From NCBI GenBank assembly GCA_002077065.1, contig NAJO01000092.1:1-59930 (forward strand): a DNA stretch of 59,930 bases, given 5' to 3'. Positions 33,941 through 45,836 of the stretch are shown piece by piece. The DNA comes from Cryoendolithus antarcticus (lineage: Eukaryota; Ascomycota; Dothideomycetes; Cladosporiales; Cladosporiaceae). The position numbers were made by a program, and so were the translations under genes. Each line of letters opens with the position of its first letter. Position 1 is the stretch's first letter. The notes under the pieces are model-generated. The model did no database searches and was not told the origin of the DNA. It worked only from the letters and a program-made list of their open reading frames with translations.

Positions 33941-34679
33941 GATGGAGTAGTATGTGGTGTTTCTTGATGGAGGGATTGGCACAGGCGGAGGTGGAGAGGG
34001 TGGCGGAGGTGGAGAGGGTAGCGGAGAGGGAGATCAAGGGAATAAGAATGATTGCCCTTCACGTGAGTGGTCCAAGGGTCGTCTGGCGAGCCGAGGCTGT
34101 GGGGTCGAAGGCTAGAACGGGAAACAGCGAGGCAAGTCCTGCACTCTGTAAATGAGCTAAGGAGTGACTTGCAACGGTCGTCTTGCTAGCGATACGGACG
34201 TAGATCTTGGTACAGATCGTGGCCACGCTATCTTCATGCCAATCGTGCCGTAGAACTGTCTTCGGCGAGAGATGCACCGGCCATTTGAGGGCAAGTTTGT
34301 CAATCGCCGACGGTGCTTGGCACACATGTGAATACAACGCCAACATCTGGGGAATCACGAGCCCCGGGTGTGGGGAAGGAACGGACCACTTGGAAACATG
34401 TGAACAAGGACATGAACATGTGAAAAGCATGCGCAGGTGACTACAGCGGTTGTGCTGCGGCTGAAATCGCGATAGCCTCCATTCCGTGCCATAAACGATG
34501 ATAGCAATGCTTACTGGTTGGCGCTGCTCATTCTTGGAAGTGGGAGGTATCGCTTCGCGCGGTGACGGACTGAGTGAATGCAAGCCTCCCATTGTTGTTC
34601 CCTGTACAAAAATGCTGTCGACATACATAGCCCACCCAGCACACATTCTTCGCCGATGCCGCGCTTATTTGACCACTCC
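33941..34679. other. Intergenic region between fumarate reductase and LMBD1-type genes
   Basis: About 740 bp. The part next to 33940 is the promoter of the fumarate reductase gene and includes an 18-bp tandem repeat at 33984-34030. The frame at 34059-34646 shows no known motif and is not called. Confidence 0.4.
33984..34030. repeat. 18-bp tandem repeat, about 2.6 copies
   Basis: Two identical copies of GGCGGAGGTGGAGAGGGT (33984-34001 and 34002-34019) followed by a partial variant. On the minus strand this is a pyrimidine tract about 45 bp upstream of the fumarate reductase start codon. Confidence 0.85.
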
Positions 34680-36587
34680 TCACCAGTTCGAGTCCCTACC
34701 AGCTCCACCGGCAACACTACCTACGGGGCCCTCTTCACCATGATCCGTTGTCCCTCTGTCCGCAGCAGCCTCTCCATTGACAGCACCGTAATTCGCCCTC
34801 TTGACTCCCTTGGCCTGTCCAGTGATATCCTGCCAAGTGGCGCCAAATCGCCTACCAGTGCTAGCTAGGAGACCCTCCTCCTCTTCTTCCCTCAGATCAT
34901 CTTCAGCCTGATCTTCATCCAGCTTCGGCACGCGGAAGAGCATGACCAGAAACACGATGACGAAGATCCCTAGGAACGCGAATTGAGCCCAGAAGTTGAT
35001 CAAGCCCAGGTAGGGGAAGTTGACCATGATCCTGTTCAAGAAAGTGGAGACCACGGTTGGTGTGCAGACAAGCTGTGACGCCGAGTTCTCAGCACGCTCA
35101 GAGCACGGCTTGACTGCTTTGCGGTGGTTCGTGCAGTCGGGCGCTTCATCAGGGTAGTGCGACGGCCTGTCGCAGAAAGTCTGCGGGCCATAGGTCGCGT
35201 ACTGCGGTGCAATGATCATGGTGAGTGTATAGTTCAGCCCAAGCGTGATGAGCGTCAGTAACACCGTAGCCATGAGCATTGCATTCGGCGTCGTCTTGCC
35301 CTTGCGGATCTTGAACAGGGTGATCCAGAGGAAGCGAATGCCGATCGTGGCCAGGCCAACCACAGAAGAGCTGAAGAACAGCATGGCGAGAAGGAGAAAG
35401 AGGATGTAGTCGATTGGGAAGATCTTGCTAGACTTGAGCAGAACCCAATTGATCGGGTTGAAGATCTTGGTGTGTGCGAGGAGGAAGCCGCAGCTGGACC
35501 GGCAGACGGAGTTCTTGATCTTGTCGATGCAGGTGATGAGCATCGCAGCGAACACGATCAGCGCCACAACGACGAGCAACAGCCCGCCAATGAGCTTGAT
35601 CGGGCGGAAGACCGCTTCAGCCTTGATCCAGACCTTCACGAGGAAGTTCTGGCCCTCACCGCTGTTCTCAGATGCTAGACGCTGGCGGCGGACGAGTGTG
35701 CGCTCTTCACGGACAAGAGCCTCGAGCTCGCGGCGGTCTCGAGTCTCCAGTCCACCTTCTCTTCCTTCGTTGCGGCCGTTCAGCTGGCGCTGTCTTTCAC
35801 GGTTCTCGTCGAGTTGGCTTGAGGTGGTTGCTGCGAGTTGTGGGGTCGAGACGCTCGGCGCAGATTTGATGAGCGTCAGTGGCAGCAAAGCCAGGCCAGG
35901 TGCTGTGTACAGACAGTATAGTACAGTGCCGACTGTGATCAGGATGCCGATTGCGAAGCTCAATGCTCGTTCGCCGTCTGCGAAGTATCAGTGTCCGTGA
36001 CTTCACTATGACGCTACAATGTAGTACGTACGATTCTCGGTCAGCAGATCCTTGAAGAAATCCAAGTCGCGGTGCTCATCCCTCGCCTTCCTCGCAACCG
36101 GGATGAAGAAGCCGACCAAGAACAACACAAGAGCAAGAGCAACAAAGCCAATCGTGTACTTCATCGCACCCCAGAACCTGCTTCCAATCGTCTGTGTCCC
36201 CTCCTCGGCAGCAACTTCATCGTACTCCTCGTAGAAGAAGTATGTGAAAGGCACGACGAGCAAGCATAGCACGGCGTCCACACTGTACAAGGCATAGTAC
36301 ACAATCTTGAGCTGCAACAAGATATCATCAACAGCATCCGGTGTAGCCCAATCCTTCTTGTTGCCGAGCTTGTATGCCGAGGTGGAGGAGACCAGTGCTA
36401 CGTCTACCGGCAGGAGCAGGACAGTAGCTAGCAAGGAGAGCACTGTTATGAAGCATACTATCGTCACACCGAGACTACGCTCCGAGGGCTTCTGGTAGAT
36501 GAAGACGAAGATGCCGGAGACGAAGAACAGGATTCCGAGACAGACGGCGTAGGCGACCCAGATGAGGGAGGTGGCGATGAGACCCAT
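34680..36587 (-). CDS. Probable lysosomal/vacuolar cobalamin transporter (LMBD1 family)
   Basis: Two exons on the minus strand, 36032-36587 and 34680-35977, with a 54-bp GTACGT...CAG intron; 617 residues. The junction restores [11 protein letters not shown], typical of fungal LMBR1-domain proteins. About nine transmembrane helices are visible, including [40 protein letters not shown] and [19 protein letters not shown]. Landmarks include [40 protein letters not shown] and FFYEEYD. A charged cytosolic loop ([17 protein letters not shown]) lies in the middle and an acidic tail at the C-terminus. Fungal members are annotated as probable lysosomal cobalamin transporters by similarity to LMBD1; whether they carry cobalamin in fungi, which mostly do not use it, is doubtful. 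Its start faces CFT1 across 366 bp. Confidence 0.92.
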
Positions 36588-36953
36588 GCTGACGGTGGAC
36601 TCGCAGCCGGTGCGAGGGGAGGTCTGGTCCTGGAGGTGTTGATAATAAAGGCATCACTTTCGCAGGCTGCCAACAGCTCTGTGAGGTGTGGCTGAAGCTC
36701 CGACCTTGAAACTGTGCCGCTATGGTACAGCAGTGACGATGGTGAGCTGGAAGATCCGACAACGCGTACACGAGTCAGGAGACGCGACATTTCGGAGGTT
36801 GACATTGAATGTTCGAGCTTTCCCTAGTTCCTCGGGTACCGTTCTCCAGTCGAATTGATAGATCCCTCCGCACTGTACGGCAGCGACACAAGGAGCTTGG
36901 CAAGACTGAGCGAGGGTCGAGGAGGATGCGGGTTCCCTGCGAGAGAATACAAG
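36588..36953. promoter_or_regulatory. Short bidirectional promoter region, LMBD1-type / CFT1
   Basis: 366 bp separates the two divergent start codons, so both genes must share this segment for initiation. No single element stands out. The CFT1 frame is open upstream to 36855, but the conserved start is 36954. Confidence 0.5.
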
Positions 36954-39900
36954 ATGCAGTGCTACACTGAGCTCCTTCCTCCCTCGGCCGTTACCCATGC
37001 GGTCGCTCTTCCTTTCCGAACAGCCAGTGAGGAGGACCTGATCGTAGCAAAGACTTCTCTGCTCCAGGTCTACAAAGTGCGTCAATCCCCTGCGCCCATC
37101 GCACGTACAAATGGCACAAGCAATGGTCTCGATGCAAGGAAGGAGACTAGTAAGCTATGCTTAGTCGGCGAATATGCGCTGTCGGGCACAGTCCTGGCAC
37201 TGCAGCGCATCAAGATTACGGCGGGCAAGTCAGGCGGGGATGCGCTGCTCATTGCTTTCGCAGCAGCGAAGCTATCGCTCGTGCAATGGGACCCGGAGAA
37301 CCACCGCATCAGTACCGTGTCGATACATTACTATGAGGGCGAGAACATCACTATGCAGCCGTTCGGGCCGGGTTTAAAAGATAATGCCAGCATACTCACC
37401 GTCGATCCAAACTCGAGATGTGCGGCGCTCAAGTTCGGTCAGAGGCATCTCGCAATTTTACCCTTCAGACGAGCGGGCGATGAGCTGGCCGAGGCTGACG
37501 TCGATGTGGACATGGATGCACGCAAGCAATCTGCAAACCACGACCAGACGGATGGCGAAGTCACTGAGACGCCGTACAAGGCGTCATTCGTGTCCGCACT
37601 CACGCAGATTGCGCCGGAGATCACTCACCCTGTCGACTTGGCGTTCCTTTACGAGTACAGAGAACCTACGCTAGGCATACTTAGCGCTGCTACTCAACCA
37701 TCTACTGCGCTTCTTGACGTGCGAAAGGACATATTGTCGTACACCGCTGCCACGCTTGACCTCGAGCAGCGAGCATCCACTGTGCTTGTCTCGGTGCAGG
37801 GTCTACCTTCCGATCTGTGGAAGGTCGTGCCTCTGCCATTGCCCATCGGGGGCGCTCTGTTGGTGGGCAATAACGAGCTTGTGCACATAGACCAGGGTGG
37901 AAAACCGCACGCGGTGGCTGTCAACGAATTTGCAAAGGCTGGGAGCAATTTCGGCATGACTGATCAGTCTTCGCTGGGATTGCGTCTCGAAGATTCCCAG
38001 GTGGCAGTGCTTGGTGGATCTGCTGGTGATGTACTGCTCGTGCTTCGGGATGGTTCGATGGTAGTGCTAAGCTTTGTCGTCCAAGGTCGTAATGTGAGCG
38101 GCATGCAGGTCGCGCTGATTGACCAGAAGGATGTAATATCCGTTCCAACTGGCCTCCCGTCCTGCATCGCAAAGTTCAAGAACGGTCAACTCTTCATAGG
38201 GAGCGATGAGAGTCACTCAACACTCATTGACAATGACGCTGCAGTCCCTGCACTCAGCAGGAAGCGATCGCACGCGCAGATGCTTGGCAAAGGCGACGAC
38301 GACGCCAGCGAAGACGAGGATCAGGGCGATGATGACCTGTACGGTGGCGCGTCCGCAGATACTCAACCATCGCAAGCCATCCAAAACGGTCGCAATGCGC
38401 AGCAAAACGCAGCCTACAAGTTCCGACGGATCGATCAGCTGCCTTGCCACGGTCCGGTGCACGCAGTGTGTTTTGGCAAGTCAGGGTCTTCTCCTGACAA
38501 GCTGCAAGCTGTCGCTACTGCTGGCCGAGGGCCAAGCAGCCATCTTGCGTTCTTGAGCAGGCAGCTGCAGCCTGTGTTGGGTCGCAAATGTATTCTCGAG
38601 AACGCGGAGGGCATGTGGAATGTTGCCGTCAAGATAAATGACTCGAGCCGAGATGAGACGGGCGCGATGAGGTCAACAGACGTACTGTTCATCTTCGACG
38701 GTAGCTGCACGAAGGCTTACGATCGCGCGGTGTCGGAAGACGCAACTTCGACCGAAGTGAGCTACATCGAGCGTCACGACACCGACTTCGAAGGCGATGG
38801 GGAGACGGTGGACATTGGCGTACTCGCAAACAGCAGCCGCATCGTGCAATGCCGTCAGACCGAGATCCGAGCCTACGACGCCAATCTCAGTCTGACGGGC
38901 ATTGTGCCGATGCTCGATGAGGCCACCGACGCCGAGCTCGCGATCGTCGCTACATCATTTTGCGACCCGTACCTCTTATTGTTGCGAGATGACAGCAGTG
39001 TGCAGGTTCTGCAAGCCGATAAGAACGGCGATATCGAACCCATCGAAACTGGTGACAGTGAGATCAACATGCACAAATGGCTCAGTGGCTGTCTGTATAA
39101 CGGCAAGCTCACTGAAGGCGAGCCGACTGCTTTCCTGCTCCGCGATGATGGGAGTCTGCACGCCTACTCACTTCCCGACTTCGAGCTGATATACTCTGCG
39201 TTGAACACGCCTCATCTGCCGCCCGTGCTGTACGGTGACGCAAGCAAACGACGTCTTGGAGCGAAGGACACCCTAACGGAGGTTGTGGTCGCGGACGTGG
39301 GACCGACAGATCATGCTGAGCCATACCTCGTGCTGCGTAGCGCGAGCGACATGCTGACGATCTACGAACCCTTCCATCATCCTGTGCCTAATCATTCGGC
39401 GAAGTGGCATGACGATCTGAGGTTTCGAAAGATGCCCAACGCATTCATGTCGAAGTATGAGGAGCCGCTGCCAGGTGAAGCTGAACGTGCGACTCTCCTC
39501 CGCCCTCTCGACATCGCTGGCTACAAATCAATCCTGGTGCCTGGTCACACGCCGAACTTGTTGACACGACATGCGTACTGCTTGCCCAAGGTCATCTCGC
39601 TACAGGTAGCGAAGTGCAGAGCACTCACTACTCGGCTGACAAATGATGGCAAGCAAGGGTTGGTAGTTCTGCAACAAAACGGCACACTGCAGGAGTGTAC
39701 GCTGCCCGATGATATTGATTTCGGCAGTGGCTGGGTTATCCAGAGACTTGCCCTGGGTGACCTCGATGAGGAAGTCTGCCACATAGCGTTCCACGAGGAG
39801 CGCAACATGTATGTGGTCACAACATGCCGGCCTGTCGATTTCGTCTTCACCGACGACGAGGGCCGGCATCATGACCAAGATGGTAAGTGCTATGCCTCCC

Positions 39901-41302
39901 TTCTAGTCCTGCACATGCATGCTTTCACCCACAACGCACCACGAGCATATACGTCCGCCTTCTCCGCTCTACCATGGAGCGACGTCTATAGTTGTTGCAA
40001 GAGCGAAACTTCTCAGTCATGATGCCTGGCTTTCACCATCATGTTGGCTCGAGCTTCAGATCAGAGGACACATTCAGTTCACTGTGCGCGTATATGGTAG
40101 TTCAGACCACTTGCTAACATGGTATAGACATCTCCCTCCGACCTCAAGTCTCCCAATATTCCCTTCACCTCCTCTCAGCCACGACTCACCGACTGATCCA
40201 CTCACTCTCACTTCCTTATGCTGAAGCAGTCTTGAGCATGAAAGTCATGCCGCTTGAAGCCTCCGAGCTCACTCACGAGAACAAGCCGTTCATTGTCATC
40301 GGCTCCGCACAACAACGTGGCGAAGACAGCCAGGCCAAGGGCGCTGTCTCGGTGTTCGACATCTTAGACGTCGTGCCCGATCCTGAAGCTACGGAGTCAG
40401 GCCACCACCTCCATCTTGTCGCACGTGAAGAGCCTCGTGGGGCTGTCACGGCCGTCGAAAACTTCGCCGGCGGATTGATAGGCACAGCTCAGGGTCAGAA
40501 GATCATGATTCGCGGCTTGAAAGAAGACGGATCCTGCCTGCCCGTTGCGTTTCTCGACGCACAGTGCCAGATGGTGACGCTGAAGACTCTCGGCTCCACT
40601 GGTTTCTGGTTGGCAGGCGACATTTGGAAAGGCATCTGGTTTGGCGGGTTCACAGAAGAGCCTTTCAAACTCACTGTCTTGGGCAAGAGTCGTTCGAAGA
40701 TGGAAGTCGTGTGTGCTGAGTTCTTGCCTGCGACCGGAGATCTCTACGTCTTGGTCGTAGACACGGACATGGATCTTCACGTCTTGCAGTATGACCCCGA
40801 AAATCCCAAGTCTCTTTCGGGAATACGGTTGCTGCACCGCTCGACATTTCATCTTGGACATTGGCCAACAAGCATGACGCTTGTGCCTTCGACGCTCTCT
40901 CCCTTTGCCGAACAAACGCCGCTTACGAATGGCCACTCCCATGCCGAAGGCGACGTCCCTGCTCCTCCATCTCCACTTCTGCAAATACTCATCACCACGC
41001 AATCCGGCGCCCTTGGTCTCGTTACGCCGCTCGACGAGCCAACGTACCGCCGCCTGGCAGCGCTGGAGTCTCACTTGACTTCCCTCCTCGAGCATGCGGC
41101 AGGTCTAAATCCGAGAGACTATCGTGCGATTGACAGTGAAGGGTTCGGAGCTAGAGGCGTGATCGATGGAGGTATAGTGCAGAGGGTCTGGGAGCTGGGG
41201 ACCGCACGTCGGAGTGAAGTGATCGGCAGGGCTGGGGGAGATGAGTGGGGTTTGCGGAGCGATCTGGAGATCATTGGTGGTGGAGGCTTGGGGTGGTTGT
41301 AA
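36954..41302 (+). CDS. CFT1: Cleavage and polyadenylation factor subunit Cft1 (CPSF160)
   Basis: Two exons, 36954-39882 and 40128-41302, with a 245-bp intron, the longest convincing one here; 1,367 residues. I start at MQCYTELLPPSAVTHAV, the conserved Cft1 N-terminus, although the frame opens 33 codons earlier. The protein has the CPSF160/DDB1-type triple beta-propeller layout: early LIAFAAAKLSLVQWDPENHR, an acidic central insert (KGDDDASEDEDQGDDDLYGG), FKFRRIDQLPCHGPVHAV-like seams (visible as YKFRRIDQLPCHGPVHAV), and near the C-terminus GFWLAGDIWKGIWF, DLYVLVVDTDMDLHVLQYDP and QILITTQSGALGLVTPLDE. The splice restores HHDQD|DISLRPQVSQYS. It is the scaffold of the mRNA 3'-end processing complex with poly(A)-signal recognition partners. 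Confidence 0.95.
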
Positions 41303-41467
41303 GATATGTATCTGTATAAAGGTATGTGACCTCCCTGCCTTCGTCATGTATCTTGCATTAGTGAGCAAGCATTTGGCTAGTGACGTTGCTGCCCATGCTC
41401 CGTCAACTGAGCGTCTCGGCGATGCCTAGCTCTAGCTCCGCACGTCGAGCAATCGCCCACGCTACGA

Positions 41468-42169
41468 CTATGGGCACTCGCTCACGAGATCCACCTCCTT
41501 GCAAATCGGCCCATACTCTGCCGTGGCTCCCCAGCCATAGTGCACCACGACGTCTTCATCGCTCACACCGTCTAAGTTGGTATGATCACACACTGCCCGT
41601 CAGTCAGCACGCTCACTCTCTTTCTCCCGCGGAGGTCAAGCAAACTTACCGAAGAATTTCTCCTTCTTGCATATCTGGCCCCCATCGTTTGAAGTCCCCC
41701 AGGCTGGACACCCAGCATACGCCACAACTTTCTTGCCTGCCATGCCGCACTCCCCAGCGTCGCCATACTTCGTCACCAAGCTGATCGTACGGCTGCCACA
41801 CCCGTTTGTTGGCACAGGAGCGATCGTCTCTGGACTCGACAACGCTACGACCGGGAGATTCAGTCCCTTCTCCGTCGCCTGCGAGCCGTTCCAGAACAGA
41901 AGTGCGACGTCTGTGTTCCAGGAGGGGGCTGTGAAGGCTACGGAGGCGGAGGAGACATCCGAGGTGAGTAGAGCGTAGGGCGAGGGGTTAAAGGCATTGA
42001 GGTAGCCTAGTGTTGTGTTTGTGAGGGTCACTTCGAGGCGGAGGATGTAGGGGGCGGTGGCTTGGCGAGTTTGGTTCGGGTAGTAGGAGCAGTCTTGCTG
42101 GCGGGTCTGCAGGCTAGGGAGGGCAAGGATGAGGGGAAGGAAGGTGGCGAGTACTGTGAGAGGTAGCAT
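41468..42169 (-). CDS. Small secreted cysteine-containing protein
   Basis: Two exons on the minus strand, 41650-42169 and 41468-41571, with a 78-bp GTAAGT...TAG intron; 207 residues. A clear signal peptide (MLPLTVLATFLPLILALP) leads into a mature protein with seven Cys, several N-glycosylation sequons (NQT, NTT, NGS) and few charged residues. The last exon adds VVVHYGWGATAEYGPICKEV. I do not recognise a named domain. Size, secretion and cysteine content fit a secreted cell-wall or host-interaction protein, but this alone does not make it an effector. It lies tail-to-tail with CFT1, 165 bp apart. Confidence 0.78.
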
Positions 42170-43413
42170 GGTGGCGGCGTTGGTGAGGTTCGCTTGAACG
42201 ATTGTGAGAGGAGGGGGTGAAGTGAAGAAGTCTAAAATGAAGAATAATGGTAGAAAATGCGTGCTGAAATGTCGCCTGCCTTGTCCGCCTCAAACTGAAG
42301 TAGCGATGCGTTACTGTATGGCAGGAACAATTCGCCTGCGTTCAGACCTCAACCCTTTGCCGATCACCACTTCACCAATGTCTTACCTTTCGTCAACAAT
42401 GATGGCATAGTGGGTTTGGCACCCCTTGATGCAGGTCCTGTGGAGCGTGAAACCGAAAATCGTTGGACGTTTCGGAGTGTCTGCATTGCTGAACCCGAAC
42501 CTGTGGGACATGGGCGCGGATGATCAGCACATGCGAATAGCTGACCGGTGGAAGTTCGATCTAATTGGCTTGTGAGCAGGTTGGCTATACGACTGGCCAC
42601 CTCAGCACGACGTCGCCTGGCGTTATGCAGACCAGGACTCTCGCACAAGGCATGTAGCACAACGCCGGAGTTCTTACGGATCGATCCCCGCGGTCTTCAA
42701 GATGTAGTGCACAACGTGGACTGCCAACACAACAGCCCTGAGAGCCCACACTCGAGCTATCCAGCATTGGGCATCGATCGAGCAGGCCCGTCACGTTCTT
42801 AGGAAGTCGCGTGACCGACGAGAGCAGGCAGTCTGCGAATCGAGTCCAGGCTTGGGATCAATATAGAAACCCGTCTCCGGATGGCTACCGAAATCCCAGC
42901 TGCATCGCCCGTTGCATCGCCAACCCACTTCCACGTGTGGCGGTGTCCGTGCCTCAGCCGCGTCAGCATGGCAAGCGCCATGCCAGTCAATCGCGGGGCA
43001 ATGATGAGACATGGAGCGCGAACAAACGCAGTTATCAGGCGCTGGTGGTCGGGAAGTGAAGTGCTGAAGATATGTAATCGGCATCGAGTAGGCCGGCGGC
43101 AGGATTCGCGAGGCGGTGCTGCCACCCGCAGCCGGCACCAATGAGGTCACCAGCTGACCTCGCAAGCTCCCTCCACCTCCGCATAGGCATGCCGAGCCTT
43201 CCACCTACATGCGACACATGACTTGTGCCCGCCTTCTCTTTGTCGTTAGAAGTAAGTATTAGTGATCCGAGACTACCCTGACTCTGCCGTACTCGTTCTC
43301 TTGCTGCTCTTGACCTCTGTACACTACTAGCGACATCACCTGTGGAACCTCAAGTTCTGACCGAGTGCGCGCCTCGAAGCCGATGCCCCCTTCCGAATGG
43401 GGACGTCAGCGAG
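42170..43413. other. Intergenic region, 1.2 kb
   Basis: Divergent region between the secreted protein and the hexokinase-like gene. Open frames on both strands at 42791-43204 overlap each other and show no known motif. No gene is called. Confidence 0.4.
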
Positions 43414-45215
43414 ATGACCCTCACGCCAAAAACCACAGATGAGGACAAACGTCGCGACTCCAAGCGTGACGATGCGCACTTAGGTACATCCCCTTCATTC
43501 CACTTCACTGCATACTCCACACATCCCGGTCAACTACTATCAGCTGCAAGGCACAACTCCACAAGACTAATGCAGGACTGTACAGACGGCTTTGGCCCAC
43601 TCCCCGTGGCGCTTGAGACTGAGCTACGGAAGCTAGAGCAAGCGTTCACTGTCGACACTGCCAAGCTGAAGGAGATCAGTCTGCATTTCGAGAACGAGTT
43701 GAGGAAGGGGCTCTCGCGAGTGTCGAGATGCCTATTACCGAGTCCGCCGTCGAGTCCACACTCGGACGAGTCGGACTCGGAGGACTACTTTGGTGAGTCG
43801 ACATTGCGTAGTGTTCATGCGCATGTGCATATGCGGTGATGGCAACACTTTGACTCACAAGTAATACAGGCTTTCAAACCGAGGAGGGCAACCTACCCAT
43901 GAACCCGACTTGGGTACTCGGATGGCCGTCTGGACGCGAGACTGGCGAGTACCTAACCCTCGATCTCGGAGGCACCAAGTTGCGAATCTGCTGGGTCACA
44001 CTTAGCGATCGCAACAACGAGCCCATCGTCGATCAGGAAATCTATCAGATCCCCGAGCATTACAAAGCTGGCGAGGCCGAGCAGCTATGGAGCTTCTTAG
44101 CCAACTCCATCGCCGACTTTGTCCAGGATCGTGAGCTCGAACCTGATGAAGGTACTGTTTTGCCATTGGGCTTCACGTTTTCCTACCCCGCCGTGCAGGA
44201 GTACATCGACCACGGCGTCCTTCACACATGGACAAAGGGCTGGGACATCAAGGGCGTGGAGGGTCACGATGTTGCTGGTCAGCTCCGACAAGCCATCAGA
44301 CGGAAGGGCCTGCCCATCGACATCGTCGCGCTGATGAATGATACAACAGGTGCGATGATCGCATCCGCTTATCACGATCCGGAAACTATCATTGGCGCTA
44401 TAACTGGTCCGGGCTGCAATGCCTGCTATATGGAAAACTGCGGCTCTATCTCCAAGCTCGATGGTCATAGCCTACCCGCCAATCTACCAATGGCGATCAA
44501 TTGCGAGTACGGTGCATTCGACAACGAACACCTCGTCCTCCCTCGCACAGAATACGACGTTGCGATCGACGAAGAGTCGCCTCGACCTGGGGAACAGGCT
44601 TTCGAGAAGATGAGCGCGGGCATGTATTGCAGCGAAATCTTCCGGCAGATCGTACTGGATCTCTGGACACGGAAGCTGGTCTTCAAGGGCCAGAGCGCGA
44701 CGAAACTGAAGGTACCATACGTTCTCGACATTGACTTTATGTTTGATCTCGAGGAAGACTTTTCGCACAAGTTGTCGAAGACAAGAATGCTACTGAGGAG
44801 CGTTCTGCAGCTTGATGCCAACGACGCCGAGCTGCTATTCTGTCGCCACATCGTCGAGATAATCAATACAAGATCGACCAGATTGTCGACCTGTGGGGTG
44901 TCTGCCATCTGCCGTAAGAAGGATATCAAGAGTGGGCATGTAGCTGCTGATGCTGTCATGGCGAGCCGTCCTCGTCTGAAGGCACGATGGGCGCAGGCGC
45001 TCGGAGAAGTCTTGGACTGGCCGCAGGACAGAGAGCACGATCCGTGAGTATCACCTGGCGTCACATCTGAGGAGACGAGCTGTTTGGCTGACACGAAGAG
45101 CAGGATCATAATGACTGTCGCCCGGGATGGATCTGGGGTCGGCGCGGCTGTGATCAGCGCAATGACTCTCCAGCGCATTGCCGATGGCGATCTGACTGGC
45201 GTGAAGCAGAAGTGA
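43414..45215 (+). CDS. Hexokinase-family protein with altered phosphate-1 loop
   Basis: Four exons: 43414-43483, 43586-43792, 43870-45043, 45104-45215, with introns of 102, 77 and 60 bp; 520 residues. The first intron is supported because it joins DAHL directly to DGFGPLPVALETE and contains an ACTAAT branch-like site. Hexokinase motifs are clear: LDLGGTKLRICWV (phosphate 1), LPLGFTFSYPAVQ (sugar), HTWTKGWDIKG, VALMNDTTGAM with the catalytic Asp, GPGCNACYME (phosphate 2), MAINCEYGAFDN, IDEESPRPGEQAFEKM and DGSGVGAAVISA (adenosine). Phosphate 1 has Lys-Leu where canonical enzymes have Asn-Phe (LDLGGTNF), and phosphate 2 has GPG where GTG is usual. Either a divergent sugar kinase or a regulatory paralogue like the atypical hexokinases of Aspergillus. 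Confidence 0.9.
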
Positions 45216-45836
45216 GCTGCTGGTAACCTGCTATACGATCGAAGATTCCATTTGGGGGATGAGGAGCACTGTGTATCTCTGGCCGTCAAATGTATGTATC
45301 GGGGATCAAGTCGGGTGCCTGCACTGCTGGGCTACCAAAAGCATGTTGATTTCGATATTGTTATTGAGGACCATACAACACATCTTCGAGTATGGGTGGT
45401 CTCAATTAATCTCGATCATCTGTGTACATTCTCTGTGAAATGCATGTTTCCAACTAAGCCAGCGCATAATAATTTGGTTTCTCCAAATGGCTGAACGATC
45501 GACAGTGCTCACATGTTGTTGCTCGTGAAATCTATACACCGCATCATCGTTCTGTAAGAATGAATGTTAGTACTAGCAATGTACGAGCATTTGGACCAGC
45601 GGAGACAGCCTCAAGCAGTGGGATCTTAGGGAAGGTGGATCGAGCGGACATTCTCAGAACCTCGGGCACTCAAAGAGCTCGACGTCTTTATTGCCGGGTG
45701 TAGCCATGTGCATGACGGATGTGCACTCCCGCGAACTGAGGTGCTGGAGCTCTCCAATGCAGTTGCTTCAAATATTGTAAGTGATATCTCTCGCATTCCT
45801 TGCCAACGCCACTGGTCTGGAAGTAGCACCCAGACA
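45216..45836. other. Intergenic region upstream of MMSDH
   Basis: About 620 bp between tandem genes. The left part is AT-richer than its neighbours. The MMSDH frame is open upstream of its ATG to 45708, but that stretch does not look conserved. Confidence 0.35.

Noticed and set aside
36855..36953. Upstream 33-codon extension of CFT1
   Set aside because: The family starts at MQCYTEL, and the extension falls in the short bidirectional promoter.
42791..43204. Overlapping frames on both strands
   Set aside because: GC-rich region with mirrored open frames, no motifs; treated as shadow frames.
43342..43413. Upstream extension of the hexokinase-like frame
   Set aside because: It begins with GTG, not ATG, and its residues do not look conserved; ATG 43414 is used.
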